Made by a program: the position numbers and the translations under genes
Shown here: positions 44,327-56,026 of the stretch, piece after piece
Position numbering within the stretch: position 1 is the first letter of the stretch
Layout of the letters: each line of letters opens with the position of its first letter
Notes under the pieces: generated by a model
The model's input: the letters and a program-made list of their open reading frames with translations, nothing else
The model's database searches: none
Told to the model about the DNA's origin: nothing
NCBI RefSeq assembly: GCF_963678635.1
Contig: NC_087066.1
Coordinates: 6,663,954 to 6,727,953, forward strand
Reading direction: 5' to 3'
Origin: Symsagittifera roscoffensis
Lineage: Eukaryota; Xenacoelomorpha; Acoela; Convolutidae
DNA length: 64,000 bases

Positions 44327-44988
44327 TTAAAGAAAATTTACTGAAGAAATTGTAAATTTTTTTTTACATATAATGTGATTTATACAAGTCCACTCATCAG
44401 AATTAAAAATTTTTTCTTCGTTAAATATTGCAACAGAATTACCGTAAAAAGATTCATAACGATGTGATTGTGTATTTTCAACAACAAAATTATCCTCAGA
44501 GTAGTCATCATCAATTTCCGGATGGTCCCAATCAACGTTTTGAGTGTTGGTGAATTCTTCAGACACCCCATCTAGGAAATCGTCACAATCCCACGACACT
44601 GGCTGTTGACCATCTTCAAAAAATGGAATCCAGTTTTCCAAATCGTCATCATCAGTTGGGCCCGAGTTCGCAGCGGCGGCGTTGTCATCGCTATCATCAA
44701 TGCCAATCGCAGTTTGACCCACGATGATTTAGTGACCGTATGGAAGAGTCCGCTGGCCATCATCGAGTATGTAGCGTTTATCATCAAATGCTGATAACGA
44801 TGTTTTTGTCGAAGCCACATTTTGCAGATTGAGTGAATCGGATGCGATTCGACTGTTTTCAGTTTTGAATAACGAGCCAGAGGTCAAGGTGTCTCGATAT
44901 CGCTGATGAGTCAACATTTTCTGAGCAGCTTTTGATACACCTTTGGCTGACAGTTTTCTGCAGTCTAAACATATAATTAAATGATTAC
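44327..44988 (-). pseudogene. Unit 3: polymerase C-terminal exon, nonsense-split
   Basis: Nearly identical to unit 2, including the TAA after LPYGH, with small differences (for example NSVAIFNEEKI). The shared nonsense mutation shows that units 2 and 3 descend from one another or were homogenised. Confidence 0.65.
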
Positions 44989-45159
44989 TTACGCATTTAA
45001 CGATGATATTTAATGTGTGGTGAAAAAATGATTCTTTTTTTTTGTGGCTGCTACATCAACTTGAAGTCCAGGTGCAACAAACGATGACCTGAAGGTCAAG
45101 TGTGACCTTAAAAAACAGTAATCATTAAAAATTTTCCAAAAAATCGAAAATCGGTCATC

Positions 45160-45290
45160 ACAAAAAACTTAGCCGACAAGAAAAAATTGTTTTTCCAGAA
45201 AAAAAATCTCCGTCCAAATAATTTTTTTTTTTCAAAACAAAAAATTTTTTGCGGACCAAACAGAATTCTGCCATAATAAAAAAAACTTTC
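45160..45290. repeat. Unit 3 shortened low-complexity tract
   Basis: Same short form as in unit 2. Confidence 0.7.
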
Positions 45291-45304
45291 AGTAAAAATT
45301 TTCT

Positions 45305-46231
45305 TTAATAAGCAGCCGTAAAGCAAAGTTTGAAGCAATTATGATCGTGATGATTTCTCATGTTTATCAAGTTCTGGGTTTCTCGAATTCGAAAAGGCAA
45401 GTCAATAAAAGATGATCGACGGATTGGAGAAAAAGTTGCAAGTTTAACTTGAATTACCTGTTGCAAAACCCAACCGCTTCCATAAGATGCAAAAGTTTTC
45501 AAAACTGCTTGCATTTTTTCTACCATTTCAAAAAACTCGTCATCTTCTAAACCCAAGCTCATCACTTGTTTCATGTCGGAGTTTGCATAAATGTCAATCC
45601 GCTCGTCGGGTTCTATAGTACTAGAATCGATTATTGCTCTGGGTTCGACAAAACCCAAATTAGCTATGAATTGAGTTTTCTAGGTCCTTCTGCAACACGC
45701 TCCATTATGATTTTTTGAATTTGATCTTTTTCGTCTTGCATAAAATGCAAAAGATCAATCGACTGATTTTCATCCGTTGGTTGGTTCCCGCCAATCACGT
45801 ATGTCTCAAGAGCACCAAAAAAGCAGAATCACTTTTTTGAAGGCGTGTGCCGTTGATTTCGTCTCCATCAGCAGCATGCACATCAACCAGAGCAGCATCC
45901 ACAGCGGCACTTGTTATAGTTAAGTCAGCAGAGGCAGCTCTCATAACAGGTAGACCACGTGTTGTTAGTAAATGAGTTGATAAATTTTTTGGCAAACGAA
46001 AGTCCAAATGACAAAAGTCACAAACACCTTCAATTGACCATGAATATGAAGAAGATGTTTCTGTAAATTTGAAAGCATTTGAGGTGTGAATGAATGCTCA
46101 TTGCATCGATAAACAATCAGACCCTTTTTAACAAAATGTTTGTCACGCTCATGGCAACTTCTATTGCTCTTGTTTGCATATGTTAGCGAACAAAAATTGC
46201 ATTTGAACAATTTTTGTAATTTGTAAAGCAA
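45305..46231 (-). pseudogene. Unit 3: C2H2 fingers plus polymerase N-part, core deleted
   Basis: Almost the same sequence as unit 2 (41,724-42,650): finger 1 intact, finger 2 with CNEH where a Cys is expected, finger 3 in another frame, polymerase N-part ending at FTAAY. The finger 2 second-Cys codon differs from unit 2 (His versus Arg), so it continued to change after duplication. Confidence 0.65.
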
Positions 46232-46863
46232 TTGATTACTAGAAAGAAGCAGAGACGAGTGATCTCAACATATAATCATGTACAACAAAAAGTAGGAAAA
46301 AATAACTGTTCCTCTACCAATTGCAGACAAAACGGTTTGTATTTTGGGCGCGCAAAATTGAATTTGAACTAACTTTTCCGCCAAAATTCAATTTATATTC
46401 AAATTTCCCGCATTAATGTACCTGCTGAAATACTATTGGTTGGCATAGCTTGAATAACGTGAATGTTTTAAGCAATCTTACTAAAGACAATCAATTTCAA
46501 TTAAAAATGACTAGATCACAGTTACGCGATATAGGAAATTGTTTCAAAAACGTCTATATAGTCTTGAGTTTCACATTTCAAAATGTACGTCAAGAAGTAC
46601 GGAATACTTTGAAATTTCAAATCCAGACATAGCATGTCTTAATTAATGTACTGAGCATGTGGTCTTACATGTAATGTCTGAACAAACTAGTGTAGTGACT
46701 TGTTTGAACACCGATTGAAAATGTCAAAAAACTTATTCAATTACAGATAGATTCGTTAAGTCAATTAATTGTTGTTTGCTTTAGATGTTCAACTAGCTAC
46801 CATTTTTCCATTAGAAACCTCCAATGTTCTTTACTTGTAGACAAAAATAAATCTTGAAAAGGC

Positions 46864-47005
46864 TATTTTTTTGTGGTTGAAGTCTTGGTCTCAGCAAAAG
46901 TGTTGCAGGCTCGTACAAGCAACAAGTCTTCCTTTTGGTACTGGAACACGTTTAACCGCACATCGTTGAGTGGTCGGAAGCCTATATTCGGAGCTTGTAA
47001 CAAAA
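46864..47005 (-). pseudogene. Unit 3: stray polymerase fragment
   Basis: Third copy of the fragment at 39,700-39,840, with the same internal deletion. Confidence 0.55.
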
Positions 47006-47444
47006 AGTTAGAAAATTGGCATGGGATGAGGCTTTTTCAAAAAGTCAAGTCTGTATCACTTGAATGGACGGTCTCTGAACATAGTCGTGCGACATATCAA
47101 AATGCTTCTCTCAACCATTTTATCACTTTTGTACGGAAGCCTAAAGACAATAGAAGTTCAAGTTTAGGAGATAAATTATCAGTTTTTTATCCGAGATTTG
47201 AAAATTTCAAGTTTTTTTTTTGTATTTTGATTAACGACTTGTCCAACAACCGCTTCTAAAGTGGTTCATTATGCTCTCCTTTTCCTAGCAACTTGACGAC
47301 GAGTGAAGCATTGATAGGCAGAGAATTTTAATTTACTTTTGTTTATAAGTAAAAACACCAATTGAAAGCTCTTAAATTTCAGTCTGAGTTTCAAATATAA
47401 ATCTTTTTACACAATAAAACCAAAAGAAAATGAAGCAAACACAA

Positions 47445-47900
47445 TCACGATTTTAAAGTTAAATAAGATCTAAATACTCCTGAGTTTTTTTCTAGTGTTG
47501 TTAGCTTTCGCTTTTTCTTTGGTGCAAGGCATAGAGAAGGAGTCAAGTTTTCCATGTGATTACTCCTTGTCGCCTCGGGGGTGTGCGTTGGAGTTGAAGA
47601 TTCTGGTTCATCAAGCCATGGCGACACTCTAGGAGACGGATCAGCTTTAGGGATAACTAAAAAAGGTGAGTCAATCTATTCCATTCCCCTTAAACTATCA
47701 AAAAAATTCAATTTTTTCAAAGTATTGTACCTGGTTTTCACACATCGGAGTAACATCACAACCGTATTTATACAAAATTTTTTTTTACTGGTTTTGATAA
47801 AATTGAATTATCAATCTGAAGAGCAAGAAGCTTGTCAGGATCCGTATAATTACCAGAATTTGAGAGGTAACTCAAATACTTCATATTCAGTTCATCGTCT
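47445..47900 (-). pseudogene. Unit 3/4: Ser/Pro-rich tail segment with PKKKRKL
   Basis: Counterpart of 40,222-40,712, but more decayed: SPWLDEPESSTPTHTPEATR and APKKKRKLTT remain in one 60-codon frame, and the upstream part has lost its frame. It closely matches the copy at 55,227. Confidence 0.48.
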
Positions 47901-47936
47901 TCCTTTGAAAGTTTTAAAGAAAGTTTACTGAATAAA

Positions 47937-48553
47937 TTAAAAAAAATTTTTATATATAATATGATTAATACAAGTCCACTCATCAGAATTAAAAATTTTT
48001 TCTTCGTTAAATATTGCAACAAAATTACCGCAAACAGTTTCATAACGATGTGATTGTATATTTTCAACAGCAAAACTATCCTCAGAGTAGTCATCATCAA
48101 TTTCCGGATGATCCCAATTAACGTTTTCAGTGTTGGCGAATTCTTCAGACATCCCATCTAGGAAATCGTCACAGTCCCACGACACTGGCTGTTGACCATC
48201 TTCAAAAAATGCCATCCATTTTTCCAAGTCGTCATCATCAGTTGGGCCCGAATTTGCAGCGGCGGCGTTGTCATCGCTATCATCAATGCCAATCGCAGTT
48301 TGATCCACGATGATTTTGTGACCGTATGGAAGAGTCCGCTGGCCATCATCGAGTATCTAGCGTTTATCATCAAATGCTGATAACGATGTTTTTGTCGAAG
48401 CCACAGTTTGCAGATTGAGTGATTCGGATGCGATTCGACTGTTCTCAGTTTTGAATAACGAGCCAGAGGTCAAGGTGTCTCGATATCGCTGATGAGTCAA
48501 CATTTTCTGAGCAGCTTTTAATACATCTTTGGCTGACAGTTTTCTGCAGTCTA
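47937..48553 (-). pseudogene. Unit 4: polymerase C-terminal exon with acidic tail
   Basis: The acceptor lies at 48,553. KLSAKDVLKAAQKMLTHQR and LSAFDDKR are followed by a stop in place of the Tyr codon (the plus strand reads cta where the other units have gta), so the break differs from that of units 2/3. The GHKIIVDQTAIGIDDSDD tail (47,937-48,308) is open. Confidence 0.62.
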
Positions 48554-48589
48554 AACCTATAACTAAGTGATAACATACCCATTTAACGA

Positions 48590-48890
48590 AAAATTTTCCA
48601 AAAAATCAAAAATCGGTCATCACAAAAAAACTTCGCCGACAAAAAAAATGTTTTTTTTTTCCAAAAAAAAAATCTCCTTCCAAAAAAAAAATCTCCGTCC
48701 AATTTTTTGCGGACCAAAAAATTTTTTGTTTTCAAAAACAAAATTTTTTCCCCGCCCAAAAAATATTTTTTTTACAAAAAAAATTCGCCGTCAAAATATT
48801 TTTTTTTCACAAAAAAAAATCTCCGAACAAAAAAAAGTTTTTCTTTCAAACAAAACTAATTTTTCACCGACCAAAAAAATTTATGCCTAA
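48590..48890. repeat. Unit 4 low-complexity tract
   Basis: Long form of the tract, with the same series of CCG-type cores as unit 1. It sits between the C-terminal exon and the motif C block, which suggests it was originally intronic. Short pieces of it recur at 49,485-49,560 and 50,135-50,220 as part of the triplicated block. Confidence 0.72.
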
Positions 48891-50790
48891 ATAAAAAACT
48901 TTCAAAAAAAATATTTTCTCCAAAAAGAAGATTAAAGAAATAAAATCAGATGACAATGATTACCTCTGGACAGAATTGAAAAAAGCTTGGGTTTGAGGGA
49001 TATAAACTCGGTTATTATGTCCCCTGGAAACTCGTCCTTGAATTTTAAAACAACCATTTTGTTTTTTAAACCGTAGAGAGGGTGGTTCTTTGGGTAATTT
49101 GACAGGTCAAGTTCATTCAAAATGTTTCTTTTTTTTGGAAATTTCATGGTATAAATCTTCACTTTTGAACTCGTACGGGAGACTGTCCGTATCAGAATAG
49201 AGAATTTGACATTTAAAGTTTGTTTTCATGATATCATTATGAAATTTAAACATGTGAAACTTTGATAATTCAAAAACAATAGCTCACACAATTGTCGGCA
49301 CATCCCAATAAAACTTTGTTGGATTCGAAGTGACCGCTGCCAAGTTTTCCTCAAAAATTTTGTAGGATTTGAACTGGAGTACACTAATTTCCCGCAAGGC
49401 GGCTTGATAATCTCTAACTAAGCGAACAAGCATCCGTTTGCGCTTTGACTCGCATGTTTTCCAATAATCACAGTTGTATAAACAAAAAAAGTTTTTCTTT
49501 CAAACAAAACAATTTTTTCACCGACCAAAAAAAATTCTGCCAAAATAAAAAACTTTCAAAAAAATATTTTCTCCAAAAAGAAGATTAAAGAAATAAAATC
49601 AGATGATAATGATTACCTCTAGACAGAATTGAAAAAACTTGGGTTTGAGGGATATAAACTCGGTTATTATGTCCCCTGGAAACTCGTTCTTGAATTTTAA
49701 AACAAACATTTTGTTTTTTAAACCGTAGAGAGGGTGGTTCTTCGGGTAATTTGACAGGTCAAGTTCATTCAAATTGTTTTTTTTTCGGAAATTTTGCGGT
49801 ATAAATCTTCACTTTTGAATTCGTACAGGAGACTGTCCGTATCAGAATAGAGAAGTTGACATTTAAAGTTGGTTTTCATGATATCATAATGAAATTTAAA
49901 CATGTGAAACTTTAATAATTCAAGAACACTAGCTCACACAATTGTCGGCACATCCCAATAAATTTTTGTTGGATTCGAAGTGATCGCTGCCAAATTTTCC
50001 ACAAAAGTTTTGCAGGATTTGAACTGAACTGCACTAATTTCCCGCAAGGCGGCTTGATAATCTCGAACTAAGCGAACAAGCATCCGTTTGCGCTTTTACG
50101 CGCATGTTTTCCCATAAGCACAGTTGTTTAAACAAAAAAAAAGTTTTTCTTTCAAACAAAACATTTTTTTCACCGACCGAAAAAAATTCTGCCAAAATGA
50201 AAAAACTTTCAAAAAAACTATTTTCTCGAAAAAGAAGATCAAAGAAATAAAATCAGATGAAAATGATTACCTCTGGACAAAATTGAAAAAAGCTTGGGTT
50301 TGAGGGATATAAACTCGGTTATTATGTCCCCTGGAAACTCTTCCTTGAATTTTAAAACAACCATTTTGTTTTTTAAACCGCAGAGAGGGTAGTTCTTCGG
50401 GTAATTTGACAGGTCAAGTTCATTCAAATTGTTTTTTTTTCGGAAATTTTGCGGTATAAATCTTCACTTTTGAATTCGTACAGGAGACTGTCCGTATCAA
50501 AATAGAGAAGTTGACATTTTAAATTTGTTTTCATGATATCATTATGAAATTTAAACATGTGAAACTTTGATAATTCAAAAACACTAGCTCACACAATTGT
50601 CGGCACATCCCAATAATTTTTTGTTGGATTCGAAGTGATCGCTGCCAAATTTTGCTCAAAAATTTTTTGCAGGATTTGAACTGGACTGCACTATTTTCCC
50701 GCAAGGCGGCTTGATAATCTCTAACTAAGAGAACAAGCATCCGTTTGCGCTTTGACTCGCATGTTTGCCCATAAGCACAGTTGTTTAAAA
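48826..50790 (-). repeat. Triplicated ~650-bp block carrying polymerase motif C
   Basis: Three head-to-tail copies (about 48,826-49,478, 49,479-50,130 and 50,131-50,790; the landmark ctcacacaattgtcggcaca lies at 49,283, 49,933 and 50,588, giving periods of 650 and 655). Each carries, on the minus strand, HMFKFHNDIMKTNF-like sequence and the family B catalytic motif C: YSDTDSL in the two left copies and YFDTDSL in the rightmost, followed by LSNYPKN-type sequence and FPGDIITEFISLKPKLFSIL. A frameshift separates motif C from LSNYPKN. A working protein would need one copy, so two are superfluous. Confidence 0.85.
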
Positions 50791-53700
50791 GTTTGCACAA
50801 ATCCTCCTCAAATTTGTTTCTGGCTTGTTGGCGTTTAGTCGTGTTCAGAGTGATATAAGGTTTCAACCATGCTTCTTGGTCAAACTTCAGCACACGGTGC
50901 ACTTTTTAACTTTTATTCCTAACCGAAGATACAATTGCAAATTGTAAAAGCCTGTAAGGCACTGTATAGTTCGACTTGTAATGCAACGTCTGTAGTAACT
51001 TCTTGAACTTACCAATTGAACGTCTTGCAGTTTTCATGATTTCTCATCTGCCCAAGTAAATTTGTTTGGTAGGGACTCAACCAATCATGGGGTACTGTTT
51101 TTTTGGTAGGAGCCAAAAAGTAATCTCAATGAGTGTCATGTAGTTGTTCTGGGTACTCTAGATCAACTTCTAGAATAAGTCCAATCAGAGATTCTTCAGA
51201 CGTTTCGAGGATTTGGTTCAAAATTACCTCGTCTTCGATATGCTCTATTAACTCAAAGTTACGCACCGGTAGTTTTTCCGTTTGCACGCCGCTATAGAGG
51301 TTGTTCGCGTTGATCATAAACCCGTAGGTGCTAGCTTGATCTGGGTTGAAGTCAGGGCAATCTTTGTTGTTTGCTCTGAAAAAGTGACAATGGAACACAG
51401 ATGCAGTGCCACCTCGCATCATATTCTCGACCATTTCGAGATGCCTGCGGTCTGATATGAGCTGAACATTTGAACGTTTGCAGATACGTTTGAAGGCGTC
51501 TCCAGCCAGGTTGGAAGCACTAAAGATGTGCGCACAGTCCAGGCCATAAGTTTGGTGACTTATTTGACCAAACTCTTCAAAGACCAAGCAAGCAGGAGTG
51601 TATCACACATAAGATACAAGTTGTGATAATCCTCCAAGTTCTGACATTTAAATTCTCCAAAAAATTTCCGTGCATGTTCCAGAATCGCTTCTGTAACTGC
51701 TACTTTTCCTCCATTCAAAACATTGGACCAATGTTGCAAGGAAGGCAGTTTTTTTTCTGCAAATGTTTCTCTATTAGTCATGTACGAATAAGGGTAGAAT
51801 TTTTTTTTTCGTATCAGACGTCATTGCTCGTCCGCCTCTTTTGCAGAAAATTCGTTTAAACTCGTTTAATATCAACCAATTTTTTGCAAGGAAGAATTGA
51901 AGAACTTTCATGAGTCAATAAACCTGAGGTACTCGAAAACGCTTTGATCAGTCCCGTTCTTCCTTTTTATAGTTTTAATTAGGACTCCAGTGCTTATCGA
52001 TATATATATTTTGTCGGTACTGGGTATAAGACTCATTGTACTGGTTGGCTCGCATTCATGCAATGCGAGACAAATATGGTGAAGGTCATAATTCTGGATG
52101 TTATGTCAAATGACTGGAGTAAAAATCACAGTTGGTTTTGCTAGATTGCATTTTTCATGTGACCATCCCGGACATTTTCCGGAAAAAAGACAATGGAAAA
52201 GACAATTTTCGTGCTCATTGGTAAAATGTATACAGCAAATCCAACATGTTGATGTGTTTTTTTTGTTCAACGATTCTTGGTTCCAAGGAAATGAGGAAAC
52301 CGTCGCTTTTGATCATATATCTCTCTGGCTAATTGATACAACTGGATGAGTAACGTTTTCATGCATTAATCAGACTGTCATAGTCAAAGAAGTAGGGCTG
52401 TGAGTTTCCGTGGTCAATTATAGCTAATGAGTCTCCACAAGTTTCATATTTTTGTACCACCTGGGTTGATGATCGCGAAGGATTATCAGGGCAAGAATGT
52501 ACCAGTTTTAGAGACGATTCAAAGTCGAAGTAAATCACAAGTGGTACGAACCACATGGACGGAAAGTTTTTGAACTCGTATCGGTTTGTACCTTTTTCTT
52601 CTGAAGGCATGATGACTACTAGGGCAGGCTCATGATCCTTACAAGACTGGATGTGTTGCTCATGAGGTTCTTCACTCCAGCTAATGTGAAAACAGTTTCT
52701 ACGTAGGCGCGTGCATGGACGATGCCTATATCCTTTGATTTCATAGATGAATTTTAGTAAATCGGTTATAAGTGCATAGTGATGCCTTGCAGGCTCGTAC
52801 ACGAGAAGGAGATCCATGTCAAATATATCTTTTTCAATGTTGCTATCCTTGTTTGGTCGTTTTGATATATACATAAGCAACGAGTCTCCCTTTTGGTACT
52901 GGAACACATTTAACCGCACATCGTTGAGTTGTTCCAAAATTTCCAATTGATGCGAAACTAATGGGCAAATGAAAGGTACCTTGGGCTTTGTGTGCACTTG
53001 CAGCAGTGTATGTGTCACGTTGCGCTAGCCCAGCCGCTGGGTTTGCTTTTTGTTGATCAGTCAGAAGTAGGTCAATACCATGCTTCAGACTATAAGCTGC
53101 CGTAAGGCAAAGTTCGAAGCAATTATGATCGTGGTGATTTCTAATGTTTATCAAGTTCTGGGATTCTCGAATTCGAAAAGGCAAGTCATTAAAAGATGAT
53201 CCACGGATTGTAGAAAATTTTGCAAGTTTAACAAATGTTGAATTACCTGTTGCAAAACCCAACCTCTTCCATAAGATGCAAAAGTCTCCAAAACTGCTGG
53301 CATTTTTTCTACCATTTCAAAAACTCGTCATCTTCTAATCCCAAGCTCATCACTGGTTTCATGTCGGAGTTTGCATAAATGTCAATCCGCTTGTCGGGTT
53401 CTTTAGTAGTAGAATCGATTATTGCTTTGGGTTTGACAAAACCCAAATTAGCAATGACCTGAGTTTTCTAGGTCCTTCTGCAGCACGCTCCATTATGATT
53501 TTTTGAAGCTGATCTTTTTTTGTCTTGCATAAATTGCAAAAGATCAATCGACTGATTTTCATCCGCTGGTTGGTTTCCGCCAATCACGTATGTCTCAAGA
53601 ACACCAAAAATGCAAACTCACTTTTTTGAAGGCTTGTGACGTTGATTTCGTCTCCATCAGCAGCATTCACATCAATCAGAGCAGCATCCACAGCGGCACT

Positions 53701-54659
53701 TGTAAAAGCTAAGTCAGCAGAGGCAGCTCTCATAACAGGTAGAACATGTGTTGTTAGTAAATGAATTGATAAGTTTTTTGGCAAACGAAAGTCCAAATGA
53801 CAAAAATCACAAACACCTTCAATTGACCATGAGTATGAAGAAGATGTTTTTGTAAATTTGAAAGCATTTGAGGTGTGAATGAACGCTCATTGCATCGATA
53901 AACAATCAGACCCTTTTTAACAAAATGTTTGTCACGCTCATGGCAACTTCTATTGCTCTTGTTTGCATATGTTAGCGAACAAAAATTGCATTTGAACAAT
54001 TTTTGAAATTTTTAAAGCAATTGATTACTAGAAAGAAGCAGAGACGAGTGATCTCAACATATAATCATGTACAACAAAAAGTAGGAAAAAATAACTGTTC
54101 CTCTACCAATTGCAGACAAAACGGTTTGTATTTTGGGCGCATAAAATTGAATTCGAACTAACTTTTCGCCAAAATTCAATTTATATTCAAATTTTCCGCA
54201 TTAATGTACCTGCTGAAATACTATTGGTTGGCATAGCTTGATTAACGTGAATGCTTTAAGCAATCTTACTAACAACGATCAATTTCAATTAAAAATGACT
54301 GGATCAGAGTTACGCGATATAGGGAATTGTTTCAAAACCGTCTACATAGTCTTGAGTTTCACATTTCAAATTGTACGTCACGAAGTACGGATTATTTTGA
54401 AATTTCAAATCCAAACTGAGCATGTCTTATTTCATGTACTGAGCATCTAGTCTTACATGTAATGTCTGAACAAACTAGTGTAGTGACTTGTTTGAAAACC
54501 GATTGAAAATGTCAAAAGAGTTATTCAATTACAGATAGATTCGTTAAGTCAGTTAACTTTTGTTTGCTTTAGACGTTCAACTACCTACCATTTTTCTATT
54601 AGAAACCTCCAATGTTCTTTACTTGTAGACAAAAAAATCTTAAAAAGGCTATTTTTTTG

Positions 54660-54795
54660 TGGTTGAAGTCTTGGCCTCCGCAAAAGTGTTGCAGGCTCGT
54701 ACAAGCAACAAGTCTCCTTTTTGGTACAGGACACATTTAACCGCACATCGTTGAGTGGTCGGAGGCCTATATTCGGACCTTGTAACAAAAAATTA
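54660..54795 (-). pseudogene. Unit 4: stray polymerase fragment
   Basis: Fourth copy of the fragment at 39,700-39,840 (PLNDVRLNV followed by LLVRACNT-like sequence), slightly more diverged. Confidence 0.52.
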
Positions 54796-55226
54796 GAAAC
54801 TTGGCATGGGATGAGGCTTTTTCAAAAAGTCAAGTCTGTATCTCTTGAATCGACGGTCTCTGAACATAGTCGTGCGATATATCAAAATGCTTCTCTCAAC
54901 AAGTTAATCACTTTTGTACGGAAGTCTAAAGACAAAGAACCTCAAGTTTACGAGATCAATTACCACAATTTTATCCGAGATTTAAAAATTTTAGTTTTTT
55001 TTTGTATTTTGGTTAACGACTTGTCCAACAATCGCTTATAAAGTGGTTCATTATGCTCTCCTTTTCCTAGCAACTTGACGACGAGTGAAGCATTGATAGG
55101 CAGAGAATTTTAATTTACTTTTGTTTATAAGTAAAAACACCAATTGAAAGCTCTTAAATTTCAGTCTGAGTTTCAAATATAAATCTTTTTACACAATAAA
55201 ACCAAAAGAAAATGAAGCAAACACAA

Positions 55227-55725
55227 TCACGATTTTAAAGTTAAATAAGATCTAAATACTCCTGAGTTTTTTTCTAGTGTTGTTAGCTTTCGCTTTTTCT
55301 TTGGTGCAAGGCATAGAGAAGGAGTCAAGTTTTCCATGTGATTACTCCTTGTCGCCTCGGGGGTGTGCGTTGGAGTTGAAGATTCTGGTTCATCAAGCCA
55401 TGGCGACACTCTAGGAGACGGATCAGCTTTAGGGATAACTAAAAAAGGTGAGTCAATCTATTCCATTCCCCTTAAACTATCAAAAAAATTCAATTTTTTC
55501 AAAGTATTGTACCTGGTTTTCACACATCGGAGTAACATCACAACCGTTTTTACACAAAAGTTTTTTTTACTGGTTTTGATAAAGTTGAATTATCAATCTG
55601 AAGAGCAAGAAGCTCGTCAGGATTCGTATAATTACCAAAATCTGTGAGGTAAATCAAATACTTCATATTCAATTCTTCGTCTTCCTTTGAAAGTTTTAAA
55701 GAAAGTTTACTGAATAAATAAAAAA
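55227..55725 (-). pseudogene. Array edge: Ser/Pro-rich tail segment with PKKKRKL
   Basis: Partial fifth repeat at the right end of the array: MKYLIYLTDFGNYTNPDELL and LSKPVKK, then SPWLDEPESSTPTHTPEATR and APKKKRKL. Homology to the array ends near 55,725. Confidence 0.5.
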
Positions 55726-56026
55726 TTTGTACATTGCACTTTATTCCTTGTAAATCTACTTTGCTTTCAAACAAATGGCTAGTTTGAAACACTACCTTTA
55801 AACATTGTGACCTTTGACGGCCATTAGATTTTTTATCAGTTGCACATGCTCAAAATACTAATCAACTTTAAGCAAATTGCAACCAAATACGTTTTTGCAA
55901 TATCAAGTACATGTGTGTTTATGTTAAAATAGATACAACGCTTTCTTTTGCAAACATATACAATCAATTCAAACCATTTCATATCAATCAATTTCAAAAT
56001 CAAATTTAGAAATTTTACTCGTTACT
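55726..56026. other. AT-rich flank right of the array
   Basis: No gene seen between the end of the array and the next relic. Confidence 0.4.

Larger units (their letters stand above)
48310..54005 (-). pseudogene. Unit 4: near full-length zinc-finger family B DNA polymerase, decayed
   Basis: Order on the minus strand: C2H2 fingers (53,999-53,584; finger 2 Cys to Arg), linker, SSFNDLPFRIRESQNLI and NCFELCLTAAYSLKHG (53,260-53,060), LNDVRLNVFQYQKGDSLLMY, a finger-like CFHISW then HEQHIQSCKDH (52,700-52,630), exonuclease motif I VIYFDFESSL (~52,508-52,540), CPGWSHEKCN and HNIQNYDLHHI (52,180-52,080, exonuclease motif II), EDYHNLYLMCDTLLL (51,600-51,640), YGLDCAHIFSA, motif A region MINANNLYSGVQ (~51,290-51,325), WLKPYITLNT and LNNCAYGQTCESKRKR (motif B region, 50,860-50,760), then motif C and the C-terminal exon. 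The motif A Asp is Asn. About six frame changes exist. Family: protein-primed-type PolB of Polinton-like elements. Confidence 0.75.
36716..55725 (-). mobile_element. Tandem array of zinc-finger family B polymerase modules (four units plus an edge)
   Basis: Equivalent points recur along the minus strand: the MLTHQRYRDT start lies at 37,354, 41,332, 44,917 and ~48,503, and the zinc-finger start at 38,823, 42,650, 46,231 and ~54,000. Units 1-3 are 3.6-4.0 kb deletion derivatives; unit 4 is ~7.8 kb and still holds the polymerase core. The order per unit, read on the minus strand, is fingers, polymerase N-part, (core), low-complexity tract, polymerase C-end, acidic region, Ser/Pro-rich region with PKKKRKL. 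A partial repeat of the last region closes the array at ~55,725. All units are pseudogenes. No terminal inverted repeats or integrase were identified. Confidence 0.85.

Noticed and set aside
52098-52349. Plus-strand 83-codon frame with several Cys and His
   Set aside because: Complement of the minus-strand exonuclease region (CPGWSHEKCN and HNIQNYDLHH), which matches the polymerase family.
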